Source: Pirellulales bacterium
Lineage (GTDB): Bacteria > Planctomycetota > Planctomycetia > Pirellulales > JANQPP01
Direction of reading: 5' to 3'
Assembly (NCBI GenBank): GCA_028289405.1
Contig: JANQPP010000212.1
Coordinates: forward strand, 1 to 50,093
DNA: 50,093 nt
Both the position numbers and the translations under genes were made by a program. The notes below the pieces were generated by a model, which did no database searches, was not told where the DNA came from, and saw nothing but the letters and a program-made list of their open reading frames with translations. Position 1 is the first letter of the stretch; each line of letters starts with the position of its first letter. Shown here piece after piece: positions 1 to 7,770 of this stretch.

Positions 1-232
1 CGAGAGCTTGCCGCAGGGAAATCTCCGCGATGCGGGACCTCAGTCCCAGGCTTTTGGCGCTCTCCACGAGCCATTTCGACCACATCGTCTCGCGGTCTCC
101 TGGCCACGCCTGGCGCGCCTCGGCCAACAATTGCTCCGCGCGAAACCGTTCCATCGTGATGCCACGTTCGGCAGCAATGCCGAGCAGCGTTGCGGCCAGG
201 TCCCGGGAATTCTCTCGCGTCAAATCTAGCAT
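1..232 (-). CDS. Unrecognised protein, N-terminal part (cut by window edge)
   Basis: The reverse strand is open from the ATG at 232 to the window edge, about 77 residues, beginning MLDLTRENSRDLAATLLG. The visible part is soluble, charged and helix-forming, with no signal peptide or recognisable motif. The frame is open further upstream, to a TGA at 299-301, and a GTG at 235 or TTG at 286 could also be the start; none has a convincing ribosome binding site. It follows hpf on the same strand after about 165 bases, so the two may be co-transcribed. The segment just before the edge faintly resembles the accessory N-terminus of some planctomycete ABC exporters, but this is a weak impression and I assign no function. 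Confidence 0.45.
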   Translation of the reverse strand, partial: MLDLTRENSRDLAATLLGIAAERGITMERFRAEQLLAEARQAWPGDRETMWSKWLVESAKSLGLRSRIAEISLRQAL

Positions 233-397
233 CACGAAGTCTTGAACATGGTTAGGAATATCGTCGACCGTGAATCTTAGTAGCAAGCGGCGGGACTGTC
301 ACATCGGACCCTTTTTCCGTTTGCTCCAGCAATCCATGACCGAGTTCGGCATGAGATCTAGCTTCCCGGCTCCGCCACGGTGGGTGCGGAAGGCAGT

Positions 398-748
398 TTA
401 CTGGGACGTATCGGAGGTGGCCTCCCCGTTCCGAAAGCGAGGAAATCGCCGCGACTGTTCCACGGCGCGCGCCGCGGCGCGGCCCAGCCGATCGGCCGCG
501 CGCGTGATGCATTTGTCGATATCCGCGTCTTGCTCGCGGATGAGCAAGTCCCGGGCACCAGCCAATTTTACCGAGATCCGGCACATTTTGTCATGCCCGC
601 CGCGCGGTCCGTTCACGTCTTCGATCACCGCCGTGATCTGTTGAATTCTCGAATCAAAGCGGGACAACGCGTAGGCGAGCCGGCGTTCCAGCAGCCGGCG
701 GGATTCCTCGGACAAGGATTCGTTGCGATCCACCACGGAAAGCGTCAT
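398..748 (-). CDS. hpf: Short ribosome hibernation promoting factor / ribosome-associated inhibitor (HPF/YfiA family)
   Basis: The 116-residue product matches the short HPF/YfiA (sigma-54 modulation) fold in length and pattern: an N-terminal strand, the helix SEESRRLLERRLAYALSRFD, then strands QITAVIEDVNGPRGG and CRISVKLAG, and a second helix with a basic C-terminus. Family members bind the 30S decoding region in stationary phase and block translation. The product lacks the C-terminal dimerisation domain of long HPF, so on its own it would act as a short form. The ATG at 748 is chosen because GAGGAG lies seven bases upstream. The gene is divergent from the LysR-type regulator, with overlapping promoters and a shared palindrome between them. 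Confidence 0.85.
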   Translation of the reverse strand: MTLSVVDRNESLSEESRRLLERRLAYALSRFDSRIQQITAVIEDVNGPRGGHDKMCRISVKLAGARDLLIREQDADIDKCITRAADRLGRAAARAVEQSRRFPRFRNGEATSDTSQ

Positions 749-804
749 CTGTGGACTCCTCAAAACCAGCGAAAAACCGTCAGTCGTTAGCTTTTTCTTC
801 CTCA

Positions 805-832
805 TTACATTTATAGGACGCGAACCTATAAT
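805..832 (+). promoter_or_regulatory. Sigma-70-type promoter of the LysR gene
   Basis: TTACAT at 805-810 and a perfect TATAAT at 827-832 are separated by 16 bases in an AT-rich stretch, reading toward the regulator at 890. The predicted start of transcription is near 839, giving a leader of about 50 bases. Seen by eye. Confidence 0.6.
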
Positions 833-839
833 TAGACAA
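810..839 (-). promoter_or_regulatory. Sigma-70-type promoter of hpf
   Basis: On the reverse strand TTGTCT (839-834) and TATAAA (815-810) are 18 bases apart and read toward hpf at 748. The elements interleave with those of the LysR promoter, so both polymerases could not occupy the region at once. Confidence 0.55.
811..831. promoter_or_regulatory. Palindromic operator candidate between hpf and the LysR gene
   Basis: TTATAGG (811-817) and CCTATAA (825-831) form a perfect 7-base inverted repeat around a 7-base centre. It covers the -10 elements of both divergent promoters. The size and T/A ends are compatible with a LysR-type binding site, and the neighbouring regulator is the obvious candidate ligand. 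Binding is inferred, not shown. Confidence 0.55.
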
Positions 840-889
840 TTAGAAATTAAGAACGCCATGCATTCAAAAAAGGAAAGTATCGAGACACG

Positions 890-1813
890 ATGGGTTGGCT
901 CAACTACCATCACCTGCTGTATTTCTGGATGGTTGCCAAGGAGGGGGGGATCGCCCGGGCAGCGGAACAACTACATCTGGCCCAGCCCACGCTCAGCAAC
1001 CAAATCCGCAAACTGGAAAAGTCCCTGGGCGCGAAACTCTTCGACCGCGTGGGCCGTTCGCTGGTTCTCACCGATACAGGGCAAATCGTCTACCGCTACG
1101 CGGAGGAGATTTTCACGCTTGGCAGGGAACTCTCGGACGCCCTGCAAGGGCTGCCCGGAAAGGATACCGTGCAATTCACGGTGGGCGTGCCGGACGTGTT
1201 GCCGAAGTTGGTGGTGTACCAGCTACTCAAGCCGGTCCTCGATTTGGAAGAGAAAGTCCAGCTCGTGTGTTACGAGGGGAAATTGCATGATTTATTGGCG
1301 GACTTGGCCCTGCATCGTCTGGACATTGTCTTGGCCGATTCCCCTCTGGCTCCGGCCACGCATATCCGCGCTTTCAATCATTTGTTAGGCGAAAGCAGCA
1401 TCACGGTTTTCGCCCAGGGAGAATTGGCCAAAAAGTACAAGAAGGGTTTTCCCCAGTCTTTGCACGGTGCCCCCATGCTGCTACCAACTCACAACACGAC
1501 ATTACGGCGGGCGCTCGAACAGTGGTTCGACGCGCAGGGGCTGCGGCCCCAGACCGTGCATGAATTCGAGGATAGTGCCGTGTTGAAAGTCTTTGGCCAA
1601 CATGGCGAAGGCGTGTTCGCGTCTCCCACGGCGATCGAGTCAGAAATCTGTCGCCAATACGGCGTGAAGACGCTCGGCAGAATCGACGAGATCAAAGAGC
1701 GGTTTTACGCCATCTCGGTAGAACGCCGCCTGAAGCACCCAGCCGTGGTCAAGATTTTTGACGCGGCTAGAGAAACCTTGTTCAGCAGTGAACTCGAAGA
1801 AGGTATGCCGTAG
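890..1813 (+). CDS. nhaR: LysR-family transcriptional regulator, NhaR-like
   Basis: The 307-residue protein starts MGWLNYHHLLYFWMVAKEGG, a beginning characteristic of NhaR, the LysR-type activator of the Na+/H+ antiporter gene nhaA in E. coli. Residues 4-62 carry the winged helix-turn-helix (ARAAEQLHLAQPTLSNQIRK), and the rest is the two-lobed effector-binding domain. Length is normal for the family. The ATG at 890 follows AAGGAAAG at 12 bases. No antiporter gene lies nearby; the divergent neighbour is hpf, so the target here may be stress or stationary-phase control rather than, or as well as, sodium. It very likely binds the palindrome at 811-831 and may regulate itself. Confidence 0.8.
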   Translation: MGWLNYHHLLYFWMVAKEGGIARAAEQLHLAQPTLSNQIRKLEKSLGAKLFDRVGRSLVLTDTGQIVYRYAEEIFTLGRELSDALQGLPGKDTVQFTVGVPDVLPKLVVYQLLKPVLDLEEKVQLVCYEGKLHDLLADLALHRLDIVLADSPLAPATHIRAFNHLLGESSITVFAQGELAKKYKKGFPQSLHGAPMLLPTHNTTLRRALEQWFDAQGLRPQTVHEFEDSAVLKVFGQHGEGVFASPTAIESEICRQYGVKTLGRIDEIKERFYAISVERRLKHPAVVKIFDAARETLFSSELEEGMP

Positions 1814-1915
1814 CCTTGGCGATGTGTTACTGCGAGCCGCATGGACGTGAAGAGTCAATAGCGCTGGAATTACGTGTCCCGAACGCGAAAATTTCTACCG
1901 GAGTTTAGGATCGCT

Positions 1916-3028
1916 CTAGTGCTTCGCGTGGGCCGCGCTCGCATCCGCGAAAGAAGCGGAGGATGAGGTACCATTCGTCGCTTGCCGGTTGGGTTCGAGA
2001 AGATAGTGTTCCACAAACCACTCCTCGCCGCCACGGTAGCCGAAAAACTCCATGCCAGCGAGCAGAAACATCCGCCACCGCTGGAACCAGCGTCGGGCCT
2101 CGGCACCATACACCGTGCGCAGAATAGGCATTACCTGCTCACGTCGTGCGTCCAAATTCGCGAGCCAGGCTCCCACGGTTTTGGCATAATTCGAGCCGTT
2201 CCAGGTCAACTGCTGGGCAATTCGCAAGTCCGCCGGAAAGTGCGAAAACAGATCTCGGCTGGGCATCAATCCGCCGGTGAAGAAATAACGTGCCATCCAA
2301 TTGGTCGGACCGCGGGCTTCGAATTCATAAGGAACCTGGCGATGGCAAAAGACGTGCGCGAACAATTTCCCGCCAGGGCGCAGCCAGCCGGCGATGGAAT
2401 GGAAGAGCCGTTCGTAGTTCCGCATATGCTCGAACATTTCGATCGAGAGCACGCGGTCGAACCGCGCCGGCGTCTGGAAACGGTTCATGTCGGCGGTAAT
2501 GGCATGCAGCCGCCCGGCGGCCCCGAGCCGTTCGGCTTCGCTCTCGATAAATAGCCGCTGCGAGCGGGAATTGGAAACGGCGGTCACCTGGCAGCGGGGA
2601 TAATGCTCCAATATCCACAAGCTCAGCGAACCCCAGCCACATCCTAGATCGAGCACGGACATGCCGTCCTCCAACTCGGCATGCTGGCAGGTCACCCGCA
2701 GGGCGGCGTCTTCGGCGGCGGCGAGGGAATCTGCCTCCTCCGACCACAGACAGCAACTGTATTTCTTCCGCGGTCCCAGCATGAGCTGAAAGAACTCCGG
2801 GGGCAATTCGTAATGTTGTTCGTTCGCCTTTTCCGGCAGCGGCGCGATCGGTGCCGCGCGCAATTTCTCCAGGAACTGCTGCAGACGCCGCCGACCAGAC
2901 TCGGCGTGCTGGTTCAGGGATGCGGCACGTTGGGCACACAGCCGCCGCATCATCTGGCGTGCCAGGCTGTCCGGAATGGCTCCCCGTTCCAGCAAATCAA
3001 TGATGAAGCCCGCGATCATGTCGCGCAT
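1916..3028 (-). CDS. Cyclopropane-fatty-acyl-phospholipid synthase-like methyltransferase (second copy, variant)
   Basis: A 370-residue SAM-dependent methyltransferase of the CFA synthase family, last gene of the five-gene lipid operon. The SAM motif VLDLGCGWGSLSL is at residues 125-137 and the family motif SIEMFEHM at 195-202. By eye against E. coli Cfa, the active-site Cys (C92), Glu (E200) and His (H225) are present, but the position of the bicarbonate-binding Tyr reads Phe (WRMFLLAG). This is the reverse of the first copy, which keeps Tyr and lacks His. The protein lacks the long N-terminal domain of classical Cfa. The ATG at 3028 has AAAGGG six bases upstream and overlaps the preceding gene by 13 bases, suggesting coupled translation. 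The substrate is presumably an unsaturated phospholipid acyl chain; the product is unknown. Confidence 0.8.
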   Translation of the reverse strand: MRDMIAGFIIDLLERGAIPDSLARQMMRRLCAQRAASLNQHAESGRRRLQQFLEKLRAAPIAPLPEKANEQHYELPPEFFQLMLGPRKKYSCCLWSEEADSLAAAEDAALRVTCQHAELEDGMSVLDLGCGWGSLSLWILEHYPRCQVTAVSNSRSQRLFIESEAERLGAAGRLHAITADMNRFQTPARFDRVLSIEMFEHMRNYERLFHSIAGWLRPGGKLFAHVFCHRQVPYEFEARGPTNWMARYFFTGGLMPSRDLFSHFPADLRIAQQLTWNGSNYAKTVGAWLANLDARREQVMPILRTVYGAEARRWFQRWRMFLLAGMEFFGYRGGEEWFVEHYLLEPNRQATNGTSSSASFADASAAHAKH

Positions 3029-3840
3029 TGTGTTTCCCTTTCTGACGCTTGCGGCGGCCATGGAATAAACGCGCTGGTGGTGCGCTGGTATTCTCGGTAA
3101 GCGTCGCCGCGAGATTTGAGCGCCTGCTCTTCCGTGGGCGGTATGCCGGTCACGCGCGTGATCAGGTACAGCATGCCCAAGGGCGCGGCGATGGAGGTCC
3201 AGCCCCAGGGTCCCGTGGCGGCGAAAAGGCAATAGGACCACCAATGCAGCCATTCGAAAAAGTAATTTGGATGCCGCGAATACTTCCAAAGCCCCTCGCG
3301 GCAAACCTGACCTTTCGTGGTAGGATCAGCGCGGAAGCGGGCCAGTTGCCGGTCGGCCATGGCTTCACCAGAGAGAGCTAGGAGCCACCAGATGACGCCC
3401 AAGGTATCGGCAATGCCCCAGGGGGAAGCGTTCCGGGAAGCGATCAACATGGGGAGCGCGAAGAGCAAGCTGGCCGCCGCTTGGATCTGGTAGAAACCGA
3501 ACAGCTTGGCCTGCGCGGCGCTGCCCCAATTGGATTTTAAGGTTTGGTAGCGGCCATCCTCCGGCATCGTCAGCAGCCGCCAAAAGATGTAACCCGAGAG
3601 CCGCAAAGACCAAATCAGCGCCAGTGCCGCCACGACGATCCGCCGCGCGAGGAGTCCCTCGCTACTGCCGATGGCGAAAAACAGGGCCAGCAAGCCGACG
3701 CCCAATCCCCAGGCCACATCGACGATTCCCGCATCGCCATAGCGGCGCTGCACGAGCCAGAGCACGGCCATCATCAGAGCCGCGAAGGCCCAACCACAGG
3801 CGACCATCATCCAGGGATTCACGCGCGCGTCCCCCGCCAT
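3016..3840 (-). CDS. DUF1295 family membrane protein (steroid 5-alpha-reductase-like)
   Basis: A 274-residue multi-pass membrane protein. It has hydrophobic segments near residues 10-30, 40-60, 65-85, 120-140, 145-165 and 205-235, and the family hallmark GLWKYSRHPNYFFEWLHWW near residues 185-205, followed by a C-terminal EEQALKSRGDAYREYQ. DUF1295 belongs to the NADPH-dependent steroid 5-alpha-reductase / isoprenylcysteine methyltransferase-like superfamily, so reduction or modification of a lipid double bond is a reasonable inference. It overlaps the CFA gene before it by 22 bases and the one after it by 13. The same operon neighbours support a role in making a modified fatty acid. The precise reaction is not known. 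Confidence 0.8.
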   Translation of the reverse strand: MAGDARVNPWMMVACGWAFAALMMAVLWLVQRRYGDAGIVDVAWGLGVGLLALFFAIGSSEGLLARRIVVAALALIWSLRLSGYIFWRLLTMPEDGRYQTLKSNWGSAAQAKLFGFYQIQAAASLLFALPMLIASRNASPWGIADTLGVIWWLLALSGEAMADRQLARFRADPTTKGQVCREGLWKYSRHPNYFFEWLHWWSYCLFAATGPWGWTSIAAPLGMLYLITRVTGIPPTEEQALKSRGDAYREYQRTTSAFIPWPPQASERETQCAT

Positions 3841-5246
3841 GCCATGGTCGAGGAGGATTCGTCACGTTGAGGGGCGTGCAAGGCGGGCGTGGTGGCGGGG
3901 GGATGTACGAGATGGTTCCGTGTCGACGGGGTAACCTGCTCGCCCGGCAGCCGATCGGCGCGGCTTCCCCGCTTGGCGAAGACCATCTGCACATCCTGCA
4001 CTTGGCGTTCTTCAAAGACCGCTTCGCAGTAGCAGAGATAATACCGCCACACGCGAATGAAGGATTCATCGAACCCGAGCGATCGAATGTCCATTAGCCG
4101 CTGCTCGAAGTTGCTCCGCCAACGGCGGAGCGTTTCGGCGTAGTGCGCGGCCAAATTTTCCAGATGCACGAGATGCATGTCCGCCGCGTCAGCGGCGGTC
4201 CGTGTCAACACGGAGGTCGAAGGCAGGCACCCTCCGGGAAAAATGTAGTGCCGGATGAAGTCGACGCTGCGGAGGTGTGCTTCGTACCGGCTATCATGAA
4301 TCACGATGGATTGCAGCAGCATCGTCCCCTCCGCCTTAAGTAGCGCACCGCACCGGCGAAAGAAGGTGCCGAAGTATTCGTGGCCGACCGCCTCGATCAT
4401 CTCGATCGAAACGAGTTTGTCGAACTGGCCTCGCAGGTCACGGTAATCCTGCTTGAGCACGGACACGCGGTCCGCCAAGCCCGCCTCTTGCACCCGCTGC
4501 CGGGCATATTGAAACTGCTCCTGGGAGATCGTGGTGGTCGTGACACGGCAGCCGAACTCCCGCGCGGCATGCAGCGCCAAGCCGCCCCATCCGGTGCCGA
4601 TTTCGAGCAAATGGTCTTCGGGCCGTAGTTCCAGCTTATGGCAAACACGTTCCAACTTCGCGACCGAGGCTTCGTGCAAGGTGGCCTCGGGCCGCTCGAA
4701 ATAGGCACACGAGTAGCTGAGCGTGTCGTCGAGAAACAGGGAAAAGAAATCGTTTCCCAGGTCGTAGTGAGCGTGGATATTCTTGCGGGCACCCCGCCGA
4801 TGATTCTTCCGCCAACCGTGCACGAGCCGCGCCAGCCATTGGCGGATCCGAGCCATGCCCCGGTCAAGTTCCTCCGCCGTGGCCAGATTTCGCGTGAAAA
4901 TTCGGACCAGAGCGGTCAGGTCGTCGCAGGTCCAGTCATCTTCGATCAATGCCCGCGCGGCCCCTAAGCCTCCGCCGGCTACGAGCCGCCGATAAAACCG
5001 GGGGTGTTGCACGCGAATGCAGGCTCGCAATTCGGCGTTGCCGTTCTCCCCAAAGGTGTGGGAACGGTCCCCTTCCTGAACGGTGAGCCGCGCGCCGCGG
5101 AGTGCTTGCAACCGTGCGAAGACCAACTTGCGGCAAGCCGCGGACGTGAGCCGCGAAGGAAAGGATTCGGGTCTGTTTCGGTGTTCCCGCCGTGCCTGGA
5201 TGCGGCGGAGCTGCGACCGGCCAACAACCAATTCAACACTCCTCAT
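3819..5246 (-). CDS. CFA synthase-like methyltransferase (DUF1365-associated type)
   Basis: A 475-residue protein with the two-part architecture of cyclopropane fatty acid synthases. An N-terminal lipid-binding-like region (about 40-150) precedes HAHYDLGNDFFSLFLD (158-173), YSCAYF (178-183), the SAM motif LLEIGTGWGGLALHAA (213-228) and SIEMIEAVGHEYF (280-292). C180, E285 and the C-terminal Tyr of RYYLCYCEAVF match E. coli Cfa by eye, but the bicarbonate-binding His is replaced by Gln (Q312 in MLLQSIVIHD). Family members with this change sit beside DUF1365 and flavin oxidoreductase genes and are linked to methyl-branched or furan fatty acid synthesis rather than cyclopropanation (recalled knowledge). 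The start is uncertain: ATG 5246 has no clear ribosome binding site, while a TTG at 5231 sits six bases after AGGAGT, just past the previous stop codon. Confidence 0.85.
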   Translation of the reverse strand: MRSVELVVGRSQLRRIQARREHRNRPESFPSRLTSAACRKLVFARLQALRGARLTVQEGDRSHTFGENGNAELRACIRVQHPRFYRRLVAGGGLGAARALIEDDWTCDDLTALVRIFTRNLATAEELDRGMARIRQWLARLVHGWRKNHRRGARKNIHAHYDLGNDFFSLFLDDTLSYSCAYFERPEATLHEASVAKLERVCHKLELRPEDHLLEIGTGWGGLALHAAREFGCRVTTTTISQEQFQYARQRVQEAGLADRVSVLKQDYRDLRGQFDKLVSIEMIEAVGHEYFGTFFRRCGALLKAEGTMLLQSIVIHDSRYEAHLRSVDFIRHYIFPGGCLPSTSVLTRTAADAADMHLVHLENLAAHYAETLRRWRSNFEQRLMDIRSLGFDESFIRVWRYYLCYCEAVFEERQVQDVQMVFAKRGSRADRLPGEQVTPSTRNHLVHPPATTPALHAPQRDESSSTMAWRGTRA

Positions 5247-6069
5247 GCTGATGCGTGCGCTTAGTAACGGCACCGGCCCGAGCCGGCTCCGACGGGTATG
5301 CTTCGGCTTGGTCGTCCACGGCTGGGCTTGGAGCGTGCTTGGGATGAGCGAAAAACGGGCATCCCTTCGCCCACAACCGGAGAGCTTGGCCATAAATCCT
5401 GGCAACCACGGCGTACGTGCTGAACGGATAACGCAGCAGAACCCGGGCGAGGTTGGCGGTCGTGATCGGGCGTCGCTGGAGATTCAGCGTGACATCGAAG
5501 AATTTCTGTTCTTGCCAATTGTCGATATGGATGGCCAGCGATTCGTCCGGCGGTGAAATTCGCCAGCGATAGCGAACGTCCATCGGCATGAACGGAGAGA
5601 CGTGAAACTCCTTGGCGATCGCGGGGGAGTCCGCGCCACCGCTCCAATCTTCCGCCCGCAACAGATAATGATGCCGTTCGCCCCACGGCGTGTTATTTAC
5701 CTCCGCGATGACCGCTTGCAGATGTTCCGGTCCGTCATACATGAAATAAAACGAAACCGGGTTGAACACGAAACCGAACATGCGCAACTGCGTGAGCAGC
5801 CGGATGGGTCCGGAGGGGCGTTGCCCCAATCGCCGGTGAGCCAGGTCGAGCATGGCCGCGCCGAGGGGCTGTTGGGGATTTGGCCCGTAATCCTCCCGGC
5901 GAAAATGGGCCACGTTCCAACGGCGCGTGGACCATAGGAGCCGCTTGCGGAACACCTGCTGCAATTCGTCCAAATCCAAATACACCATCCACACGCGGTA
6001 GCGAAAGGCGTGGGCTACGGGCTCGAAACGGCGGTGACGAACCCAACCTTCGTAGACACAGCTATGCAT
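5233..6069 (-). CDS. DUF1365 family protein of fatty-acid modification operon
   Basis: A 278-residue protein recognised as DUF1365 by its start (HSCVYEGWVRHRRFEPVAHA), the segment QLRMFGFVFNPVSFYFMYD (about 94-112), EVNNTPWGERHHYLL (about 124-138) and KEFHVSPFMPMDVRYRW (about 153-169). The biochemical role is not established. In proteobacteria it occurs next to a flavin amine-oxidase-like protein and a CFA-like methyltransferase, as it does here, in loci often controlled by ECF sigma factors with ChrR anti-sigma factors. It overlaps the flavoprotein gene by 8 bases and the methyltransferase by 14, so stoichiometric expression is likely. The C-terminus is polar and probably disordered. Confidence 0.85.
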   Translation of the reverse strand: MHSCVYEGWVRHRRFEPVAHAFRYRVWMVYLDLDELQQVFRKRLLWSTRRWNVAHFRREDYGPNPQQPLGAAMLDLAHRRLGQRPSGPIRLLTQLRMFGFVFNPVSFYFMYDGPEHLQAVIAEVNNTPWGERHHYLLRAEDWSGGADSPAIAKEFHVSPFMPMDVRYRWRISPPDESLAIHIDNWQEQKFFDVTLNLQRRPITTANLARVLLRYPFSTYAVVARIYGQALRLWAKGCPFFAHPKHAPSPAVDDQAEAYPSEPARAGAVTKRTHQHEEC

Positions 6070-7399
6070 GGCGGAACCCTCGACGGTTCACGGAATGCAT
6101 TCCAGCGAAGTTCGCGTGCGGCACGTGGTTGTCGTTTCGGGAAGGTTGCGTGGCATCCGAGGCCAAAAGCTCCTGGCAGACGGTCCATGCGCTTCGTACG
6201 CCATCTTCATGAAACCCATTCCCCCAATAGGCGCCGCAGTATGATGTGCGTCGATGCTCGATCAGTTCCGCGTGCCGCGCCTGCGCGGCGGACCGCTCGG
6301 TGGTAAACACGGGATGATGGTATGTGAAGCGCGCGATCATTTGCCGCGGGTCCAAGCGGTCTTCGCCGTTCAGCGTGACGCAGAAAACGTGACGCGAGTC
6401 GAGCCGCTGCAAGATGTTCATGTCATAAGTGACGGTGGCTTTACCGGGGTCGTTTTCGGGCAGGAAATAGTTCCAACTCGCCCAAGCCCGGCGGGAGTGG
6501 GGCAAGACCGAAGTATCGGTGTGCAACACGGCCACGTTTCGCTCGTACGGAAATGCGGACAAGAGCTCGCGCTCCGGGGGTGAAGCCTCGCCTCCCAGGA
6601 TACGCAACGCTTGGTCGCTATGGCAGGCAAAAATCACATGGTCGAAACTTTCGCCGCCCGACGTCTCGGAGAATATTTGGACGCCGTCCGGCGTGCGAAG
6701 GACTTTTTCGACCGGCGTGCGCAAGCGAATTTTATCTTGAAACGGCTGAATCAGTTTCCGCACATAATTCCGCGAACCACCCACGATCACTCGCCAAGCG
6801 GGCCGGTCCCGTAGATTCAGCATCCCATGATGGCGATAGAATTCCGCCACGAACCGCACGGGAAAATCCATGAAGCGATTTCGGGGACAGGACCACACCG
6901 CGGAACCCAGCGGAAGAAAATAATGAGCCAGGAACTCTTCGGAGAGATGTTCGCGGGCAAAAAATTCTCCCACGGTGATGTTGTCATCCGGGTCTTCGAG
7001 CAGGCGCGAAGCCAAACGGCTGAAGCGGAGGATGTCGCGGAGCAGCCGGTGAAAACCTCGATTCCAAATATTCGAACGCTGTGCGAACAGTCCGTTCAAG
7101 CCATTGCCGGCATATTCCAATCCGGTCCTTTCGCAGCGGACGCTGAATGACATCGACGTCGGCTGGGTGGGGATCTCCAACTCATCCAGCAGACGGCAAA
7201 ACAGCGGATACGTTCGCCGGTTGTAAACAATAAAACCAGTGTCCACGGAATGTGTTTCGCCGTCGAGATTCACCTCCACCGTGTTGGTATGCCCACCCAC
7301 GTAGTCTGCCGCTTCGAACAGAGTCACGTCATGTTCGCGGCACAGATAATAGGCGGCGGTCAGGCCCGAAATTCCGCCTCCAATAATGGCAATTCGCAT
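6062..7399 (-). CDS. FAD-dependent amine-oxidase-like oxidoreductase (NAD(P)-binding, fatty-acid modification operon)
   Basis: A 445-residue flavoprotein and the first gene of the lipid operon. The dinucleotide-binding motif MRIAIIGGGISGLTAAYYL is at residues 1-19, followed by the second FAD motif DVTLFEAADYVGGHTNTVEV and DTGFIVYNRRTYP near 55. The family also includes phytoene desaturase and protoporphyrinogen oxidase folds. In the related Rhodobacter and Vibrio loci the equivalent protein is implicated in oxidising or desaturating a methylated fatty acid (recalled). The ATG at 7399 is chosen because the Rossmann motif starts immediately there; the open frame continues upstream without conserved sequence. 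The promoter must lie in the 7400-7770 region shared with the divergent NtrC-type gene. Confidence 0.82.
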   Translation of the reverse strand: MRIAIIGGGISGLTAAYYLCREHDVTLFEAADYVGGHTNTVEVNLDGETHSVDTGFIVYNRRTYPLFCRLLDELEIPTQPTSMSFSVRCERTGLEYAGNGLNGLFAQRSNIWNRGFHRLLRDILRFSRLASRLLEDPDDNITVGEFFAREHLSEEFLAHYFLPLGSAVWSCPRNRFMDFPVRFVAEFYRHHGMLNLRDRPAWRVIVGGSRNYVRKLIQPFQDKIRLRTPVEKVLRTPDGVQIFSETSGGESFDHVIFACHSDQALRILGGEASPPERELLSAFPYERNVAVLHTDTSVLPHSRRAWASWNYFLPENDPGKATVTYDMNILQRLDSRHVFCVTLNGEDRLDPRQMIARFTYHHPVFTTERSAAQARHAELIEHRRTSYCGAYWGNGFHEDGVRSAWTVCQELLASDATQPSRNDNHVPHANFAGMHSVNRRGFRHA

Positions 7400-7770
7400 C
7401 GGCTGGTTGATCTTCAAAATCGCCACGACCGTGAATGTGGAGATTCGCCTTTGGGAAAACTCGCGGCACCGAGCCCAAACGCTCGGCCCGGGATCATTCA
7501 GACAATTCGTGGCCGCCGCCACCGCGGATTCATTTCAGGAAAGAAACGATCAAAAAGGCGTCCATTTTTGAAACGTTGTTCACTTTAGCCGCGGGTCCCG
7601 CGATCACCAGAGGAAGACCATTGTCATTGAAGTGCAAGTGATTGTGGGAAAGGAGCTTAAGGTGAAGTAATTAGCACGTTGTGAGTATGCTTCATGACGG
7701 AGTTGGCTCCATTGTCTGGAGACCCATGTAGAAGGAATCCGCGCGGTGTCCCCTTCAGTTCCCGGACGTT
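7400..7770. other. Divergent intergenic region (371 bases)
   Basis: It separates the lipid operon (minus) from the NtrC-type regulator (plus). I see no convincing gene. It contains a small hairpin at 7469-7486 (6-base stem CCGAGC/GCTCGG with a 6-base loop) in the predicted leader of the lipid operon, and a GC palindrome near 7600. I found no clear sigma-70 or sigma-54 promoter by eye. Confidence 0.4.

Noticed and set aside
252..584. Open frame of about 110 codons on the minus strand across hpf
   Set aside because: It overlaps the convincing hpf gene in another frame and its product has no recognisable pattern.
2681..3100. Plus-strand open frame of 139 codons opposite the lipid operon
   Set aside because: It is the antisense shadow of a CFA-like gene and its overlap partner; high GC makes such frames common here.
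7670..7720. Possible sigma-54 promoter before the NtrC-type gene (TTAGCACG...)
   Set aside because: The spacing between the GG/GC-like elements is wrong for a -24/-12 promoter.
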